Below, in pieces: positions 17,558 to 27,567 of a DNA stretch of 64,000 nt. How positions within the stretch are numbered: position 1 is the stretch's first letter; each line of letters starts with the position of its first letter. The notes under the pieces are model-generated. The model was not told the origin of the DNA and did not search any database. It saw nothing but the letters and a program-made list of their open reading frames with translations. Source of the stretch: Methylobacter sp. S3L5C (GTDB lineage: Bacteria; Pseudomonadota; Gammaproteobacteria; Methylococcales; Methylomonadaceae). The translations under genes were made by a program, and so were the position numbers. The stretch spans positions 1,488,001 to 1,552,000 of the forward strand of contig NZ_CP076024.1 in the NCBI RefSeq assembly GCF_022788635.1, given 5' to 3'.

Positions 17558-18522
17558 TTCGTTATTCAAAAGTAATCGGTACTGGTGGTTATCTTCCAGA
17601 AGAAATTCGCACTAATGAACAAATATCAGAGACTGTTGACACCTCAGATAGCTGGATATATGAACGGACAGGCATTAAAAGCCGTCGAATTGCAGGGCCG
17701 AATGAATCCGCTGCCAGCATGGCCGAAATTGCTGCCAGACAGGCCATAGAGGCCGCGGGTTGCGATCCGGAAGATATTGACTTGATAATTGTTGCAACAG
17801 GCACGCCTGATCTCGTTTATCCGAGTACAGGTTGCTTGCTGCAGCAACGTTTAGGCATTAAAAACGCCGTTGCTTTTGATGTGCAGGCCGCTTGTTCAGG
17901 ATCGATTTTTGGCTTGAGTATTGCCGATCAATATATCAAGTCAGGTGCAGCCAAGACGGTGCTTGTTGTCGGCACTGAAATTTGTTCGCGCATTGTCGAC
18001 TGGACGGATCGGGGTACCTGCATTTTATTTGGCGACGGAGCGGGGGCTATATTGTTGGGCGCTTCAGACGAGGCGGGTATTTTATCTACGCATATTCATT
18101 CCGATGGGGAATATAAAGATTTGTTGTATTGCCCAAATCCTCACGTTGCTACGGATGCAAATAAGCATGAAGCTGCTTACATCAGCATGTGCGGCAACGA
18201 GGTGTTTAAAGTCGCTGTTAATACCCTGGGCCGGATTGTCGATGAAACGCTGGAAGCAAATAATATGGAGCAGTCGGATATTGACTGGCTGGTTCCCCAT
18301 CAGGCAAATATACGAATCATTGCCGCGACCGCTAAAAAATTAAAAATGTCCATGGACCAGGTTGTGGTGACGCTTGAAGATCAGGGTAATACCTCTTCTG
18401 CTTCGGTGCTGCTTGCCTTCAATGAAGCGGTTCGTGATGGCCGCATTAAGCGAGGACAAATGATCTTGCTTGAAGCCTTTGGCGGCGGATTTACTTGGGG
18501 TACTGTGTTAATTAAATACTAA
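17554..18522 (+). CDS. fabH: 3-oxoacyl-ACP synthase III (KAS III)
   Basis: 322 residues. The catalytic triad is visible: Cys114 (QAACSGS), His249 (VPHQANIR) and Asn279 ([10 protein letters not shown]). The N-terminal [13 protein letters not shown] and terminal [16 protein letters not shown] are typical. It condenses acetyl-CoA with malonyl-ACP to start fatty acid synthesis in the cytoplasm. It sits between plsX and fabD in the conserved order. No unusual residues were noticed. Confidence 0.97.
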   Translation: MIRYSKVIGTGGYLPEEIRTNEQISETVDTSDSWIYERTGIKSRRIAGPNESAASMAEIAARQAIEAAGCDPEDIDLIIVATGTPDLVYPSTGCLLQQRLGIKNAVAFDVQAACSGSIFGLSIADQYIKSGAAKTVLVVGTEICSRIVDWTDRGTCILFGDGAGAILLGASDEAGILSTHIHSDGEYKDLLYCPNPHVATDANKHEAAYISMCGNEVFKVAVNTLGRIVDETLEANNMEQSDIDWLVPHQANIRIIAATAKKLKMSMDQVVVTLEDQGNTSSASVLLAFNEAVRDGRIKRGQMILLEAFGGGFTWGTVLIKY

Positions 18523-18539
18523 AACAAGCATTTTTGAAA

Positions 18540-19490
18540 ATGAGCAAGCAAATGAACAACTTGGCTTTTATTTTTCCCGGGCAGGGTTCCCAGTCTTTGG
18601 GTATGCTGTCGGATTTGGCGGTCAACCATGATGAGGTAAAGCATACCTTTGAGCGTGCCTCTGATGCGCTAGGCAAGGATTTATGGTCTATTGTGGTCAA
18701 GGGGCCAGAAGAGGATCTTAATCAGACGCAAAATACACAACCTGCCATGCTGGCTGCAGGTGTCGCCGTTTGGGAGGTTTGGCGTAAGCATAGCGCTATT
18801 CGGCCAGGCTGGATGGCAGGACATAGTCTTGGAGAATATACTGCGCTGGTTTGTTCAGGTGCCATGTCTTTTGAAGATGCTATAAAGCTGGTTGCAGTGA
18901 GAGGGCAATTAATGCAGGACGCTGTGCCTGTTGGTGTCGGATCAATGGCGGCAATTTTGGGGCTTGACGATCAACAGGTTGTTACTATTTGTGCTCAGGT
19001 TGCCGAAAATGAGGTGGTATCTGCAGTTAACTTTAATGCGCCTGGTCAAGTAGTTATCGCTGGTAATCTTGCTGCTGTTGAAAGGGCAATGCTTGCGGCT
19101 AAAGAAGCAGGGGCTAAGCGCGCCCTGTTATTGCCGGTTAGTGTGCCTTCTCATTGTGCCCTGATGCAATCAGCTGCTGATAAGCTGGATCAATATCTGC
19201 TGAATACAGTTATTGATGAGCCGAAAATAACTCTGATTCATAATGTCGATGTGGCTTCACATACTATGCAGGAATTAATTCGTCAGGCATTAAAAGAGCA
19301 GTTGTATAAGCCGGTGCGCTGGGTTGATACCATTAAGCTGATGCAGGATAGAGGTGTCACCCGTTTTGTTGAGTGCGGTCCTGGCAAGGTATTAATCGGG
19401 TTAAATAAGCGCATCGCCAAAGAGGCTGAACATTTTTCCATGTATGATCCTGAATCGTTAAATAAAGTATTGGAGCAATTCAATGGTTAA
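18540..19490 (+). CDS. fabD: Malonyl-CoA:ACP transacylase
   Basis: About 316 residues from the ATG at 18540. The alternative ATG at 18552 (MNNLAFIFPGQGSQ) would place the active serine of GHSLGEY at position 92 as in E. coli. Further family blocks are VNFNAPGQVVIAG, PVSVPSHCALM with the catalytic histidine, and ECGPGKVL. It loads malonyl groups onto ACP. Its 3' end overlaps fabG by 8 bp. Confidence 0.96.
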   Translation: MSKQMNNLAFIFPGQGSQSLGMLSDLAVNHDEVKHTFERASDALGKDLWSIVVKGPEEDLNQTQNTQPAMLAAGVAVWEVWRKHSAIRPGWMAGHSLGEYTALVCSGAMSFEDAIKLVAVRGQLMQDAVPVGVGSMAAILGLDDQQVVTICAQVAENEVVSAVNFNAPGQVVIAGNLAAVERAMLAAKEAGAKRALLLPVSVPSHCALMQSAADKLDQYLLNTVIDEPKITLIHNVDVASHTMQELIRQALKEQLYKPVRWVDTIKLMQDRGVTRFVECGPGKVLIGLNKRIAKEAEHFSMYDPESLNKVLEQFNG

Positions 19491-20211
19491 GCAAATAGCC
19501 TTAGTAACCGGTGCAAGCCGAGGTATCGGCAGGGCAATCGCCGAAAGATTGGCAGATGACGGCTTTTTTGTTGTCGGCACTGCAACATCAGATGCTGGTG
19601 CTGATTTAATTTCCGTTTATTTGGACGGGAATGGCAAGGGTATTAAGCTTGATGTTTCTGATGCTGAATCTGTTGCACAAGTTATCAAAGAAATTAATAC
19701 CGAGTTTGGTGCGCCTACTGTATTAGTTAACAATGCCGGTATCACCAAAGATAATTTGTTGATGCGGATGAAAGATGATGAATGGGATGACATTATCAAT
19801 ACCAACTTAACATCTGTTTTCAGGATGAGTAAGGCGGTGTTACGCGGGATGATGAAAGCCAAGACAGGCCGTATTATTAATATTTCATCTGTGGTCGGGT
19901 TTACCGGTAACGCAGGTCAGGCGAATTACGCGGCTGCAAAAGCCGGAATGATTGGTTTTGCCAAATCAATGGCGAAAGAAGTTGGGTCGCGTAATATTAC
20001 CGTTAATACGGTTGCTCCCGGATTTATTGATACTGATATGACCCGGGAATTAAATGATGATATTAAAAATGCCCTGTTGGCATCGATTCCTTTGTCTCGA
20101 TTAGGGGAGGCAAAAGAAATTGCCCACACTGTTGCATTCCTTGCTTCTGCTGGTGCTGGTTATATTACCGGTGAAACCTTGCATGTAAATGGTGGGATGT
20201 TTATGCCTTAA
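19483..20211 (+). CDS. fabG: 3-oxoacyl-ACP reductase
   Basis: 242 residues, short-chain dehydrogenase. The NADP site is VTGASRGIGRAIAERL, with the NNAGITKD motif, Ser136 (NISSVVG) and the Tyr149-x3-Lys153 pair (NYAAAKAG), plus the C-terminal GGMFMP. It reduces beta-ketoacyl-ACP in the elongation cycle. It overlaps fabD and is followed by a separate promoter for acpP. Confidence 0.97.
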   Translation: MVKQIALVTGASRGIGRAIAERLADDGFFVVGTATSDAGADLISVYLDGNGKGIKLDVSDAESVAQVIKEINTEFGAPTVLVNNAGITKDNLLMRMKDDEWDDIINTNLTSVFRMSKAVLRGMMKAKTGRIINISSVVGFTGNAGQANYAAAKAGMIGFAKSMAKEVGSRNITVNTVAPGFIDTDMTRELNDDIKNALLASIPLSRLGEAKEIAHTVAFLASAGAGYITGETLHVNGGMFMP

Positions 20212-20215
20212 TATG

Positions 20216-20243
20216 GTGACAATGTTGGAATCTTTAGTATAAT
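20216..20243 (+). promoter_or_regulatory. Likely sigma-70 promoter for acpP
   Basis: GTGACA (20216-20221) and TATAAT (20238-20243) with a 16-bp spacer match the sigma-70 consensus at 11 of 12 positions. It starts just after the fabG stop and about 110 bp before acpP. An extra promoter here would explain high ACP output relative to its neighbours. A short stem (CGTCT/AGACG, 20252-20272) lies in the leader. Confidence 0.65.
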
Positions 20244-20351
20244 TGCCACGCCGTCTGGATTTGCCGGAGACGTGATTTCTAGTAAAAACTAATAACAATA
20301 CCAGTGTAATTTCTAATAATTGAAAATTTACATTGTTTGAGGATAATAATT

Positions 20352-20582
20352 ATGAGTAACATTGAAGAACGAGTAAAAAAGATTGTTGCAGAGCAATTAG
20401 GTGTTAAAGAAGATATCGCTATCGATGCTTCATTTGTGGATGATCTTGGTGCCGATTCTCTGGATACAGTTGAACTCGTTATGGCTCTTGAAGAAGAATT
20501 TGAATGCGAAATTCCAGACGATGAAGCTGAAAAAATTACTACTGTTCAGCAAGCTATTGATTACGTAGGAAAACACGCGTAA
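20352..20582 (+). CDS. acpP: Acyl carrier protein
   Basis: 76 residues, acidic, starting at the ATG at 20352 ([12 protein letters not shown]) after GAGGA. The phosphopantetheine site is Ser36 in [11 protein letters not shown]. It carries growing acyl chains through the fatty acid cycle. An in-frame upstream ATG (20337) adds MRIII and lacks family support. It lies between fabG and fabF with its own promoter and a downstream hairpin. Confidence 0.98.
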   Translation: MSNIEERVKKIVAEQLGVKEDIAIDASFVDDLGADSLDTVELVMALEEEFECEIPDDEAEKITTVQQAIDYVGKHA

Positions 20583-20592
20583 TAATGATTAT

Positions 20593-20621
20593 AAGAGGAT
20601 GAACTTCTGGTTCGTCCTCTT
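20593..20621 (+). promoter_or_regulatory. Stem-loop between acpP and fabF
   Basis: AAGAGGATGAAC (20593-20604) pairs with GTTCGTCCTCTT (20610-20621) with a single G-T pair and a 5-base loop. It has no T-run, so it is more likely an mRNA 3'-end stabiliser or partial attenuator than a strong terminator. It lies 11 bp after the acpP stop. Confidence 0.6.
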
Positions 20622-20756
20622 AGTCGCTGTTTGTGAATAATTGTGCAACGTGTACTTATTTATTCTGTAAAATTCTGGGTTGTCAGTTATATTTAAGACA
20701 ATCTTCAGATCATTATCCCATCATCTTCTTCTTCACTTTTCTTACGGTATACTACA

Positions 20757-22001
20757 TTGAGCAAACGTCGAGTTGTAATAACTGGATTGGGTGCGGTTAC
20801 GTGCTTAGCCAACTCTGTTCCAGAAACCTGGGATGGTATTATTAACGGTAAAAGCGGAATAACACCAATCGATTCTTTTGATATTTCTCTTTTTGCCAGT
20901 ACTTTTGGTGGTGTCATAAGAAACTTTGACATTGCCCAGTATATTCCTGACAAAGATGCCAAGCGTATGGATGGTTTTATCCATTACGGCATAGCGGCGG
21001 GTTCTCAAGCCATTGAAGATTCAGGCCTTGAAGTTACCGAGGCAAACGCAGAACGTATTGGCGTAGCGATTGGCTCAGGTATTGGCGGCATCACCGGCAT
21101 TGAAGAATGTTATGCCACTTATGAGAAAGGCGGACCCCGCCGCATTTCCCCATTCTTTGTTCCTGGCAACATTATCAATATGATTTCAGGTAATCTTTCC
21201 ATTAAATACGGGTTAAAAGGACCTAATTTTGCCATTGTTACTGCCTGTGCCACAGGTACGCATAACATTGGTGATGCCGCACGTTTAATTAAATATGGTG
21301 ACGCCGATGTGATGATTGCTGGCGGCGCGGAGCGCTGTACAACATCACCGACAGCTATGGGTGGGTTTGCTTCCTCCAAGGCGCTATCGCGTCGTAATGA
21401 TAACCCGCAAGCGGCAAGTCGTCCCTGGGACAGGGATCGTGACGGCTTTGTCTTGAGTGATGGTGCGGGCGTCGTTGTTCTTGAAGAACTGGAGCATGCC
21501 AAGGCTCGTGGTGCAAAAATTTATGCTGAATTAGTCGGTTATGGTATGAGTTCTGATGCTTATCACATCACAACGCCTTCAGCTGGTGGTGAAGGTGCGG
21601 CTAGGTGTATGAGAAATGCGCTTCGTGATGCGGGCATAAACACCGATGCTGTTGATTATATTAATGCCCACGGTACCTCAACACCGGCAGGTGATGTCGG
21701 TGAAACTCAAGCAATGAAAGCTGCATTAGGCGATTCTGCCTATAACGTGGCAATCAGTTCGACAAAATCCATGCTTGGTCATATGTTGGGCGCTGCAGGC
21801 GGTATTGAGGCAGTCATTACGGCACTAAGTATTCAAAACCAAATTGCTCCGCCAACCATTAATCTTGAAAATCAGGATCCTGAATGCGATCTTGATTTTG
21901 TACCGAATACGGCAAGAAATATGAAAATTGACATCGCCATGTCCAATTCGTTTGGTTTTGGTGGTACAAATGGTTCTTTGGTTTTTAAGCGTTACGAGTA
22001 A
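20757..22001 (+). CDS. fabF: 3-oxoacyl-ACP synthase II
   Basis: 414 residues starting at TTG 20757 ([13 protein letters not shown]); no good ribosome site precedes it. The catalytic set is Cys164 ([11 protein letters not shown]), His305 ([11 protein letters not shown]) and His342 ([14 protein letters not shown]), with the closing [16 protein letters not shown]. It elongates acyl-ACP. The weak start plus the hairpin after acpP suggests lower expression than acpP. It lies 30 bp before pabC. Confidence 0.96.
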   Translation: MSKRRVVITGLGAVTCLANSVPETWDGIINGKSGITPIDSFDISLFASTFGGVIRNFDIAQYIPDKDAKRMDGFIHYGIAAGSQAIEDSGLEVTEANAERIGVAIGSGIGGITGIEECYATYEKGGPRRISPFFVPGNIINMISGNLSIKYGLKGPNFAIVTACATGTHNIGDAARLIKYGDADVMIAGGAERCTTSPTAMGGFASSKALSRRNDNPQAASRPWDRDRDGFVLSDGAGVVVLEELEHAKARGAKIYAELVGYGMSSDAYHITTPSAGGEGAARCMRNALRDAGINTDAVDYINAHGTSTPAGDVGETQAMKAALGDSAYNVAISSTKSMLGHMLGAAGGIEAVITALSIQNQIAPPTINLENQDPECDLDFVPNTARNMKIDIAMSNSFGFGGTNGSLVFKRYE

Positions 22002-22031
22002 GACAAAGGCGCGAGTATTGCGCCTTTACCG

Positions 22032-22865
22032 ATGATTCTCGTTAATGGTGAATGCCGGGCGCATATTGAAATATCCGATCGTGGCTTTCAATACGGTGAT
22101 GGTTTATTTGAAACAATAGCCATCACTAATGGACAGCCTGTTTTTTTTGATCAACATATGGCCCGGTTACAGGCAGGTTGTCGCCGCTTGGCTATTCCTT
22201 TTCCGGATATTGGGTTGCTCAGGCTTGAGGCTCAAAAACTTTCCCAACATTCCGGTAGTGCCGTTCTTAAGCTGATAATCACTCGTGGTTCCGGTGGGCG
22301 AGGCTATCGTCAACCTGATGTTATTCAGGCTACCCGCGTATTAAGTTTACATCCGTCTCCTGATTATCCTGATATCTTTAAACAACAAGGTATCGTTACC
22401 CGTTTCTGTGATATCCGTTTAGGATTAAATCCTGCGTTGGCGGGTATTAAGCATCTAAATCGGCTTGAGCAGGTACTGGCTCGTGCTGAATGGTCTGATC
22501 CTGCCATTCAGGAAGGAATTATGCTGGACATAAATGAGCATGTCATTGAAGGAACAATGACCAATTTGTTCTATGTTAAAAACAATACCCTGTACACATC
22601 ATTACTTACGTTAGCCGGTGTTGCCGGTATTATTCGTGGCCTTATAATGATAAACTCATCTTGTGACGGAATTTCTGTCATAGAGCACACCTTTACTAAA
22701 GATGAATTGCTGTCTGCCGATGAGGTATTTGTCTGTAATTCGATTATAGGTATTTGGCCTGTCAAACAAATCGCCGGGACCTGTTTTTCGGTGGGAGCGA
22801 TAACCAGGCAGTTACAAATCAAGCTGGCGCAATTTGAAAAGAAGGCCATTAGTAGTGGTCTTTAA
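22032..22865 (+). CDS. pabC: Aminodeoxychorismate lyase
   Basis: 277 residues, PLP-dependent fold type IV. SDRGFQYGDGLFETI at 16-30, the catalytic lysine in GIKHLNRLEQVLAR, the EGTMTNLFYV cofactor segment and VFVCNSIIGIWPV near the end fit PabC. It releases 4-aminobenzoate and pyruvate for folate synthesis. The order fabF-pabC-mltG-tmk-holB is conserved in gammaproteobacteria. Its 3' end overlaps the mltG start region. Confidence 0.93.
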   Translation: MILVNGECRAHIEISDRGFQYGDGLFETIAITNGQPVFFDQHMARLQAGCRRLAIPFPDIGLLRLEAQKLSQHSGSAVLKLIITRGSGGRGYRQPDVIQATRVLSLHPSPDYPDIFKQQGIVTRFCDIRLGLNPALAGIKHLNRLEQVLARAEWSDPAIQEGIMLDINEHVIEGTMTNLFYVKNNTLYTSLLTLAGVAGIIRGLIMINSSCDGISVIEHTFTKDELLSADEVFVCNSIIGIWPVKQIAGTCFSVGAITRQLQIKLAQFEKKAISSGL

Positions 22866-23865
22866 AATCATAGTTTGTCTATTACTGGTATTCATTATCG
22901 GATCTGATTGGCTGTGGCGGGATTATCAGCGCGCATTGCATCAACCGGCGGTAGTGGGTAATTCGGTTATTATAGAAATCAATAAAGGCGAGTCTTTTAA
23001 TCAAATTACCGAGAAGTTGTTAAGTCACAACGTTAATATTAAGCCGCTTTGGTTTAAGGTTATCGCTGTTCAGGAAAAAGCAATCAGCAAGCTTAAAACC
23101 GGGGAATATGAATTAGTTTCCGGTTTAACCTTGCCCGAAATATTGGCACTGTTTGTACAAGGAAAAACCAGGCAGTATGCGATTACTTTTCCGGAGGGCT
23201 GGAATTTTAAAGAAGTACTTCATGCCATTGAAAGTAATCCCAATATAGAACATACCTTGTCCAATAATAATTTTGGTGTGTTAATTTCGCAGTTTGGTAC
23301 CGCAACGTCTGCACCCATGCCACCGCTTGAAGGGATGTTTTTTCCGGACACTTACTTTTTTGAAAAGCATACTTCTGATGTTGCTTTACTAAAAAGAGCC
23401 TATGAAAAAATGCAGGTAGTATTAAATCAGGAATGGAGTAATAAAGCCGAGGGACTGCCTTTTAAAACGTCTTATGAAGCATTAATTCTTGCCTCCATTG
23501 TCGAGAAAGAAACCGCAGTGGTTGCGGAGCGACCTTTAATCGCCGGGGTTTTTGTACGCAGGCTTCAAACCGATATGCTGCTACAAACCGATCCTACGGT
23601 TATCTATGGCATGGGCGAAAGTTACCAAGGCAATATCGGTTATAACGATTTAAAAACCGCGACACCTTACAATACTTATGTCATTAGAGGTTTGCCACCT
23701 ACGCCCATCGCCATGCCGGGTCGGGATGCCATTTATGCGGTCCTGCATCCTGATCATGGTAATAGCCTGTATTTTGTCGCTCGTGGTGATGGCACCCATC
23801 AGTTTTCTGCGACATTAAAAGATCATAATATCGCAGTCGACAGCTATCAAAGGAAGAAAAAATGA
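22855..23865 (+). CDS. mltG: Endolytic murein transglycosylase MltG
   Basis: About 336 residues from GTG 22855, which has AGAAGG 9 bases upstream; TTG at 22834 is the longer alternative. An N-terminal membrane anchor (FKIIVCLLLVFIIGSDWLW) is followed by a LysM-like part and the YceG domain. The catalytic glutamate lies in ILASIVEKET, followed by TDPTVIYG, TPYNTYVIRGLPPTPIAMPG and HPDHGNSLYFVARGDGTH. It cuts nascent glycan strands in the periplasm. It overlaps tmk by 4 bp. Confidence 0.93.
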   Translation: MVFKIIVCLLLVFIIGSDWLWRDYQRALHQPAVVGNSVIIEINKGESFNQITEKLLSHNVNIKPLWFKVIAVQEKAISKLKTGEYELVSGLTLPEILALFVQGKTRQYAITFPEGWNFKEVLHAIESNPNIEHTLSNNNFGVLISQFGTATSAPMPPLEGMFFPDTYFFEKHTSDVALLKRAYEKMQVVLNQEWSNKAEGLPFKTSYEALILASIVEKETAVVAERPLIAGVFVRRLQTDMLLQTDPTVIYGMGESYQGNIGYNDLKTATPYNTYVIRGLPPTPIAMPGRDAIYAVLHPDHGNSLYFVARGDGTHQFSATLKDHNIAVDSYQRKKK

Positions 23866-24485
23866 TCAGAGGCAAGTTTATTACGCTGGAAGGTGGAGAA
23901 GGTGTAGGCAAGACGACTAATGTTGCTTTTATAAAGGATTATCTGCAACAGCATAATATTTCTGTTGTTGTTACACGCGAACCTGGAGGAACGGCATTAG
24001 CCGAAAAAATACGCCATTTATTGCTGGATAAAGACAGTGAAGCCATTTCAGAACATGCTGAATTATTGTTGATTTTTGCGGCCCGCGCCCAGCATATCAA
24101 ACATGTCATTGAGCCTGCTTTAGCTCAAGGAAATTGGGTGCTTTGTGATCGTTTTACTGATGCAACTTATGCTTATCAAGGTGGTGGTAGAAATATGCGT
24201 ATTAGCTCTATAGAGTGGTTGGAAAATTTGGTACAAGGTAATCTAAAGCCTGATTTGACTGTGTTGCTGGATGCGCCTGTTGAAATAGGTATAGAGCGAG
24301 CCAGGGTAAGAGGTGTTTTCGATCGTTTTGAATCAGAAAAAATCAGTTTTTTTGAGAGTGTCAGACGGGCTTATTTATTACAGGCAGAGTTGCATCCTGA
24401 GCGTATCAAGCTCATTCAGGCTAATCAGCCGTTAGGAGATGTGCAAAGGGCACTGATTGATACTATTCGTACTTTTTTAAGATGA
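23862..24485 (+). CDS. tmk: Thymidylate kinase
   Basis: 207 residues. P-loop LEGGEGVGKTT near the N-terminus, VTREPGGTALAEKIR, DRFTDATYAYQGGGR and the lid region are all typical of bacterial TMK. It phosphorylates dTMP to dTDP. The ATG overlaps the mltG stop (ATGA) and the 3' end overlaps holB by 4 bp, so the three genes are coupled. Confidence 0.96.
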   Translation: MIRGKFITLEGGEGVGKTTNVAFIKDYLQQHNISVVVTREPGGTALAEKIRHLLLDKDSEAISEHAELLLIFAARAQHIKHVIEPALAQGNWVLCDRFTDATYAYQGGGRNMRISSIEWLENLVQGNLKPDLTVLLDAPVEIGIERARVRGVFDRFESEKISFFESVRRAYLLQAELHPERIKLIQANQPLGDVQRALIDTIRTFLR

Positions 24486-25471
24486 CAATATTGCCTTGGC
24501 AGCAACAAAGTTGGGCACATCTCTGTGATTATAGAGCGCAAAACCGTGTCCCTCAGGCTTTATTAATAAGCGGTAATAAAGGTCTCGGTAAACAACAATT
24601 GGCCAAGCAATTTGCTTTTTCGCTGCTTTGTGATGCGCCACAAAACAACGGTTTGCATTGTGGTCATTGTGATCGTTGTTTATTGCTTAATGCGCAAACC
24701 CACCCGGATTTTCTGCAAATAACGCCTGATGAGCCGGGAAAAGCTATTACTATAGGACAAATTCGCGGTCTGGTAACCAGGCTGACCTTAAAGCCCCAGT
24801 TTGATTCCTGGCGCGTTGTTATTGTCAGTCCGGCTGATCTTATGAATAATGCCGCAGCGAATGCATTTCTAAAGTGTTTGGAGGAGCCGACAGAGCGCAC
24901 AGTTATTATTTTAATTTCTGATAAACCGGCCTGTTTGCCGGCGACTATTGTCAGTCGTTGCCAGAAACTTGTTGTTGTCAAACCTGATAAAGAAGCTGTC
25001 TTTGCCTGGCTCAAGGAGCAGAATGTAGCGATAGTGCATAGCGATGTTATTTCGCTTTATGGATTAGCGCAGGGTTCGCCGTTACTGGCACTGGCTTACT
25101 CCAATGACGGTACGTTAACTCTGCGTAATGACTGCTTTAAGGCATGGATTGATATAGCCAAACAACGCAGGCATCCGGTTGTTATTGCCGAGGAATGGCA
25201 TAAGTTACCTAATTCATCTTTATTATTCTGGATAACATCCTGGATTATCGACATGATTAAATGTTGTTACCCAATAAATGCCGACTGGTTATATAATCCG
25301 GACTTGAAAGAATCTTTGCAAGAGTTGTCTTTGCAAATTGAACTGAAAGAGCTTTATAAGTTGTATGATTTAATATTGGCGAGTCGGCAACGACTCAATA
25401 CTCAAATAAACAAGCAGACAATGTTTGAAGAAATTTTAATAAAGTGGCTTGAACTTAATCTGGTTAAATAA
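24482..25471 (+). CDS. holB: DNA polymerase III subunit delta-prime
   Basis: 329 residues. Walker-A-like ISGNKGLGKQQLAKQ, a four-cysteine zinc module (LLCDAPQNNGLHCGHCDRC), NAAANAFLKCLEEP and the SRC motif (IVSRCQK) are in the standard order for the clamp loader delta-prime subunit. The C-terminal ~120 residues are the less conserved collar domain. It helps load the sliding clamp at the replication fork. It is followed after 2 bp by a PilZ gene, as in Pseudomonas. Confidence 0.92.
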   Translation: MTILPWQQQSWAHLCDYRAQNRVPQALLISGNKGLGKQQLAKQFAFSLLCDAPQNNGLHCGHCDRCLLLNAQTHPDFLQITPDEPGKAITIGQIRGLVTRLTLKPQFDSWRVVIVSPADLMNNAAANAFLKCLEEPTERTVIILISDKPACLPATIVSRCQKLVVVKPDKEAVFAWLKEQNVAIVHSDVISLYGLAQGSPLLALAYSNDGTLTLRNDCFKAWIDIAKQRRHPVVIAEEWHKLPNSSLLFWITSWIIDMIKCCYPINADWLYNPDLKESLQELSLQIELKELYKLYDLILASRQRLNTQINKQTMFEEILIKWLELNLVK

Positions 25472-25473
25472 CC

Positions 25474-25824
25474 ATGGCAGAATCCGCGCCCAGGCAAGGG
25501 ATATTGACTGTTTCAATTAAGGATAAAAGCGCTTTATATGCAGCCTACATGCCGTTTGTTATAAACGGAGGCTTGTTTATTCCCACTAACCGGGACTATG
25601 ACATGGGGCAGGAAGTCTTTCTATTACTTAATTTAATGGAAGAAACCGAGCGGTTACCGATAGTCGGAAAAGTAATTTGGAAAACACCGCCTCGATCAGG
25701 CAGTTATCGAACCAGTGGTATTGGTGTGCAGTTTAGTGATCAGGATGGTGGTGTCGCACGAAATAAAATAGAAACCTATTTGGCGGGCGTTTTAACGTCT
25801 GACCGATCAACCCACACTATGTAA
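25474..25824 (+). CDS. pilZ: PilZ domain protein (type IV pilus type)
   Basis: 116 residues. The segment FVINGGLFIPTNRDYDMGQEVFLLLNL and the VGKVIWKTP...GIGVQFSDQD end match PilZ of the pilus-assembly group. The RxxxR motif needed for c-di-GMP binding in canonical PilZ domains is missing, as in Pseudomonas PilZ itself, so ligand binding is not expected. The holB-pilZ-tatD order is conserved in pseudomonads and relatives. A role in type IV pilus assembly is inferred from family and context. Confidence 0.88.
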   Translation: MAESAPRQGILTVSIKDKSALYAAYMPFVINGGLFIPTNRDYDMGQEVFLLLNLMEETERLPIVGKVIWKTPPRSGSYRTSGIGVQFSDQDGGVARNKIETYLAGVLTSDRSTHTM

Positions 25825-25835
25825 CTCTCTCATTC

Positions 25836-26600
25836 ATGTTAATTGACTCACATTGCCACTTGGATCGTATTGATCTGAAACCTTATCAAAATGATTTTTC
25901 TTGTTTTATGCAGGAAGCAGAAGCGAATCAACTTGAGCACTTATTGTGTATTGCTATCGATTTGGAGTCTTATCCGGCCATGTTGGATTTGGTAGCAGGT
26001 TATTCAAAAATATCCGTGACGGTTGGTGTGCATCCAAATGTTCAGGATTGCAAAGACCCTGGTGTTGATGAGTTAATTGCTTTAGGGCAGTCCGACAAAG
26101 TGCTTGGTATAGGTGAAACGGGCCTGGATTATTTTCGTAGTGAAGGTGATTTGAGTTGGCAGCATCAACGTTTCAGAAATCATATTAATGCGGCAAAAAG
26201 TTTAAAAAAACCGTTAATTATTCATACCCGCGAGGCCAAGGAAGATACTTTACGCATTCTCAAAGAAGAAGGTGCCGGCGAGGTTGGGGGAGTTATTCAC
26301 TGCTTTACCGAAGATTGGGAGTTTGCCCAGCAGGCGCTGGATTTGAATTTTTATATTTCTTTTTCCGGTATTGTTACGTTTAACAATGCCACGGTAATCA
26401 AAGAAGTGGCAAAAAAAGTACCTGCTGACCGTTTTCTTATTGAAACAGATTCGCCCTATTTGGCTCCGGTACCTTTTCGTGGCAGACCAAATTATCCAAT
26501 TTATGTGCGCTATGTGGCAGAGCAGATAGCTGATTTGCGAGGTATGCCAGTAAATAAAATAGCCGATCTGTCAACCAGGAATTTTTATGATTTATTTTAA
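25836..26600 (+). CDS. TatD family metal-dependent hydrolase (YcfH-like)
   Basis: 254 residues. Metal ligands appear in the expected places: DSHCHLD (4-10), GETGLDYF with the bridging glutamate, IIHTREA, GVIHCFTE and IETDSPYLAPVPFRG. Family members are DNase/exonuclease-like hydrolases. It is the last gene of the long run that begins at yceD and is followed by a 320-bp gap before the RuMP cluster. Confidence 0.92.
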   Translation: MLIDSHCHLDRIDLKPYQNDFSCFMQEAEANQLEHLLCIAIDLESYPAMLDLVAGYSKISVTVGVHPNVQDCKDPGVDELIALGQSDKVLGIGETGLDYFRSEGDLSWQHQRFRNHINAAKSLKKPLIIHTREAKEDTLRILKEEGAGEVGGVIHCFTEDWEFAQQALDLNFYISFSGIVTFNNATVIKEVAKKVPADRFLIETDSPYLAPVPFRGRPNYPIYVRYVAEQIADLRGMPVNKIADLSTRNFYDLF

Positions 26601-26829
26601 TTATGTTGATTTGCGGCAGGGTTAAAAAATAGTAAAAAATGGCGAACTACCGCTAAGTTCTTCTTAGTAAGGCAAATTAGTTGCTGGGCCTTGTATTAAC
26701 AACTCCATACTTGAGAGTAATCGTGTAAAATACCGTTAGACGCGTGAAATAAAAAAACATTTTGATGTTATTTAGACTATTTTATACCTATGCGGACCGG
26801 TTGGGATATTGATCATTGATCATTTGGGA

Positions 26830-26859
26830 TTGACATCTGTCCCCATTCTACTTTACAGT
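26830..26859 (+). promoter_or_regulatory. Possible promoter of the RuMP cluster
   Basis: TTGACA (26830-26835) and TACAGT (26854-26859) with an 18-bp spacer lie 65 bp before the hxlA start. The -35 is perfect and the -10 matches 4 of 6. The rest of the 26601-26923 gap shows nothing else definable. A CGGAG ribosome site precedes the hxlA ATG. Confidence 0.45.
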
Positions 26860-26923
26860 TGTGTCCGCAAAACAAGTATGTAACCAAATATAATTATTAA
26901 TATAACCCTTCGGAGCACTTATC

Positions 26924-27565
26924 ATGGCAAAAGCATTAATTCAAATGGCATTAGATTCACTGGATTTTGACGCAACAGTAGGCCTTGCTACATTGGTAGC
27001 ACCTTATGTTGACATTTTTGAAATTGGAACTCCTTGTATCAAACATAATGGCATCAATCTGGTTAGAGAACTAAGAGAAAGATTTCCGGATAAATTGTTG
27101 TTGGTTGATCTTAAAACAATGGATGCTGGCGAATACGAAGCAACTCCATTCTATGCAGCAGGCGCTGATATTGTTACTGTTCTTGGTGTATCAGGTCTGG
27201 CAACTTGCCAAGGCGTGATCAAAGCAGCTAATGCTCATGGCGCAGAAGCTCAAATCGATTTGATCAATGTTGACGATAAAGTAGCTTGTGCAAAAGCAAC
27301 TGCAGAAGCCGGCGCTCAAATCATGGGTATTCATACAGGTCTTGATGCTCAGGCAGCAGGTCACACTCCTTTTGCTGATTTGAATGATATCGCAGCATTA
27401 GGTTTGCCTGTAAGAATTTCAGTAGCGGGCGGCATTAAAGCATCAACAGTACAAGATGTTGTTAGAGCCGGTGCAAGCATTGTCGTAGTTGGCGCAGCCA
27501 TCTATGGTGCAGCATCACCTGCTGATGCAGCACGTGAAATTCGTGAATTGGTTGACGCCGTATAA
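26924..27565 (+). CDS. hxlA: 3-hexulose-6-phosphate synthase
   Basis: 213 residues, the usual length. The orotidine-decarboxylase-like TIM barrel motifs are present: ALDSLDFD (10-17), VDLKTMDAGEYEA with the Asp-Lys-Asp set, and the phosphate-binding VAGGIKAS and IVVVGAAIYGA. It condenses formaldehyde with ribulose 5-phosphate, the entry step of the RuMP pathway that marks type I methanotrophs. It lies 2 bp before hxlB. Confidence 0.96.
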   Translation: MAKALIQMALDSLDFDATVGLATLVAPYVDIFEIGTPCIKHNGINLVRELRERFPDKLLLVDLKTMDAGEYEATPFYAAGADIVTVLGVSGLATCQGVIKAANAHGAEAQIDLINVDDKVACAKATAEAGAQIMGIHTGLDAQAAGHTPFADLNDIAALGLPVRISVAGGIKASTVQDVVRAGASIVVVGAAIYGAASPADAAREIRELVDAV

Positions 27566-27567
27566 TT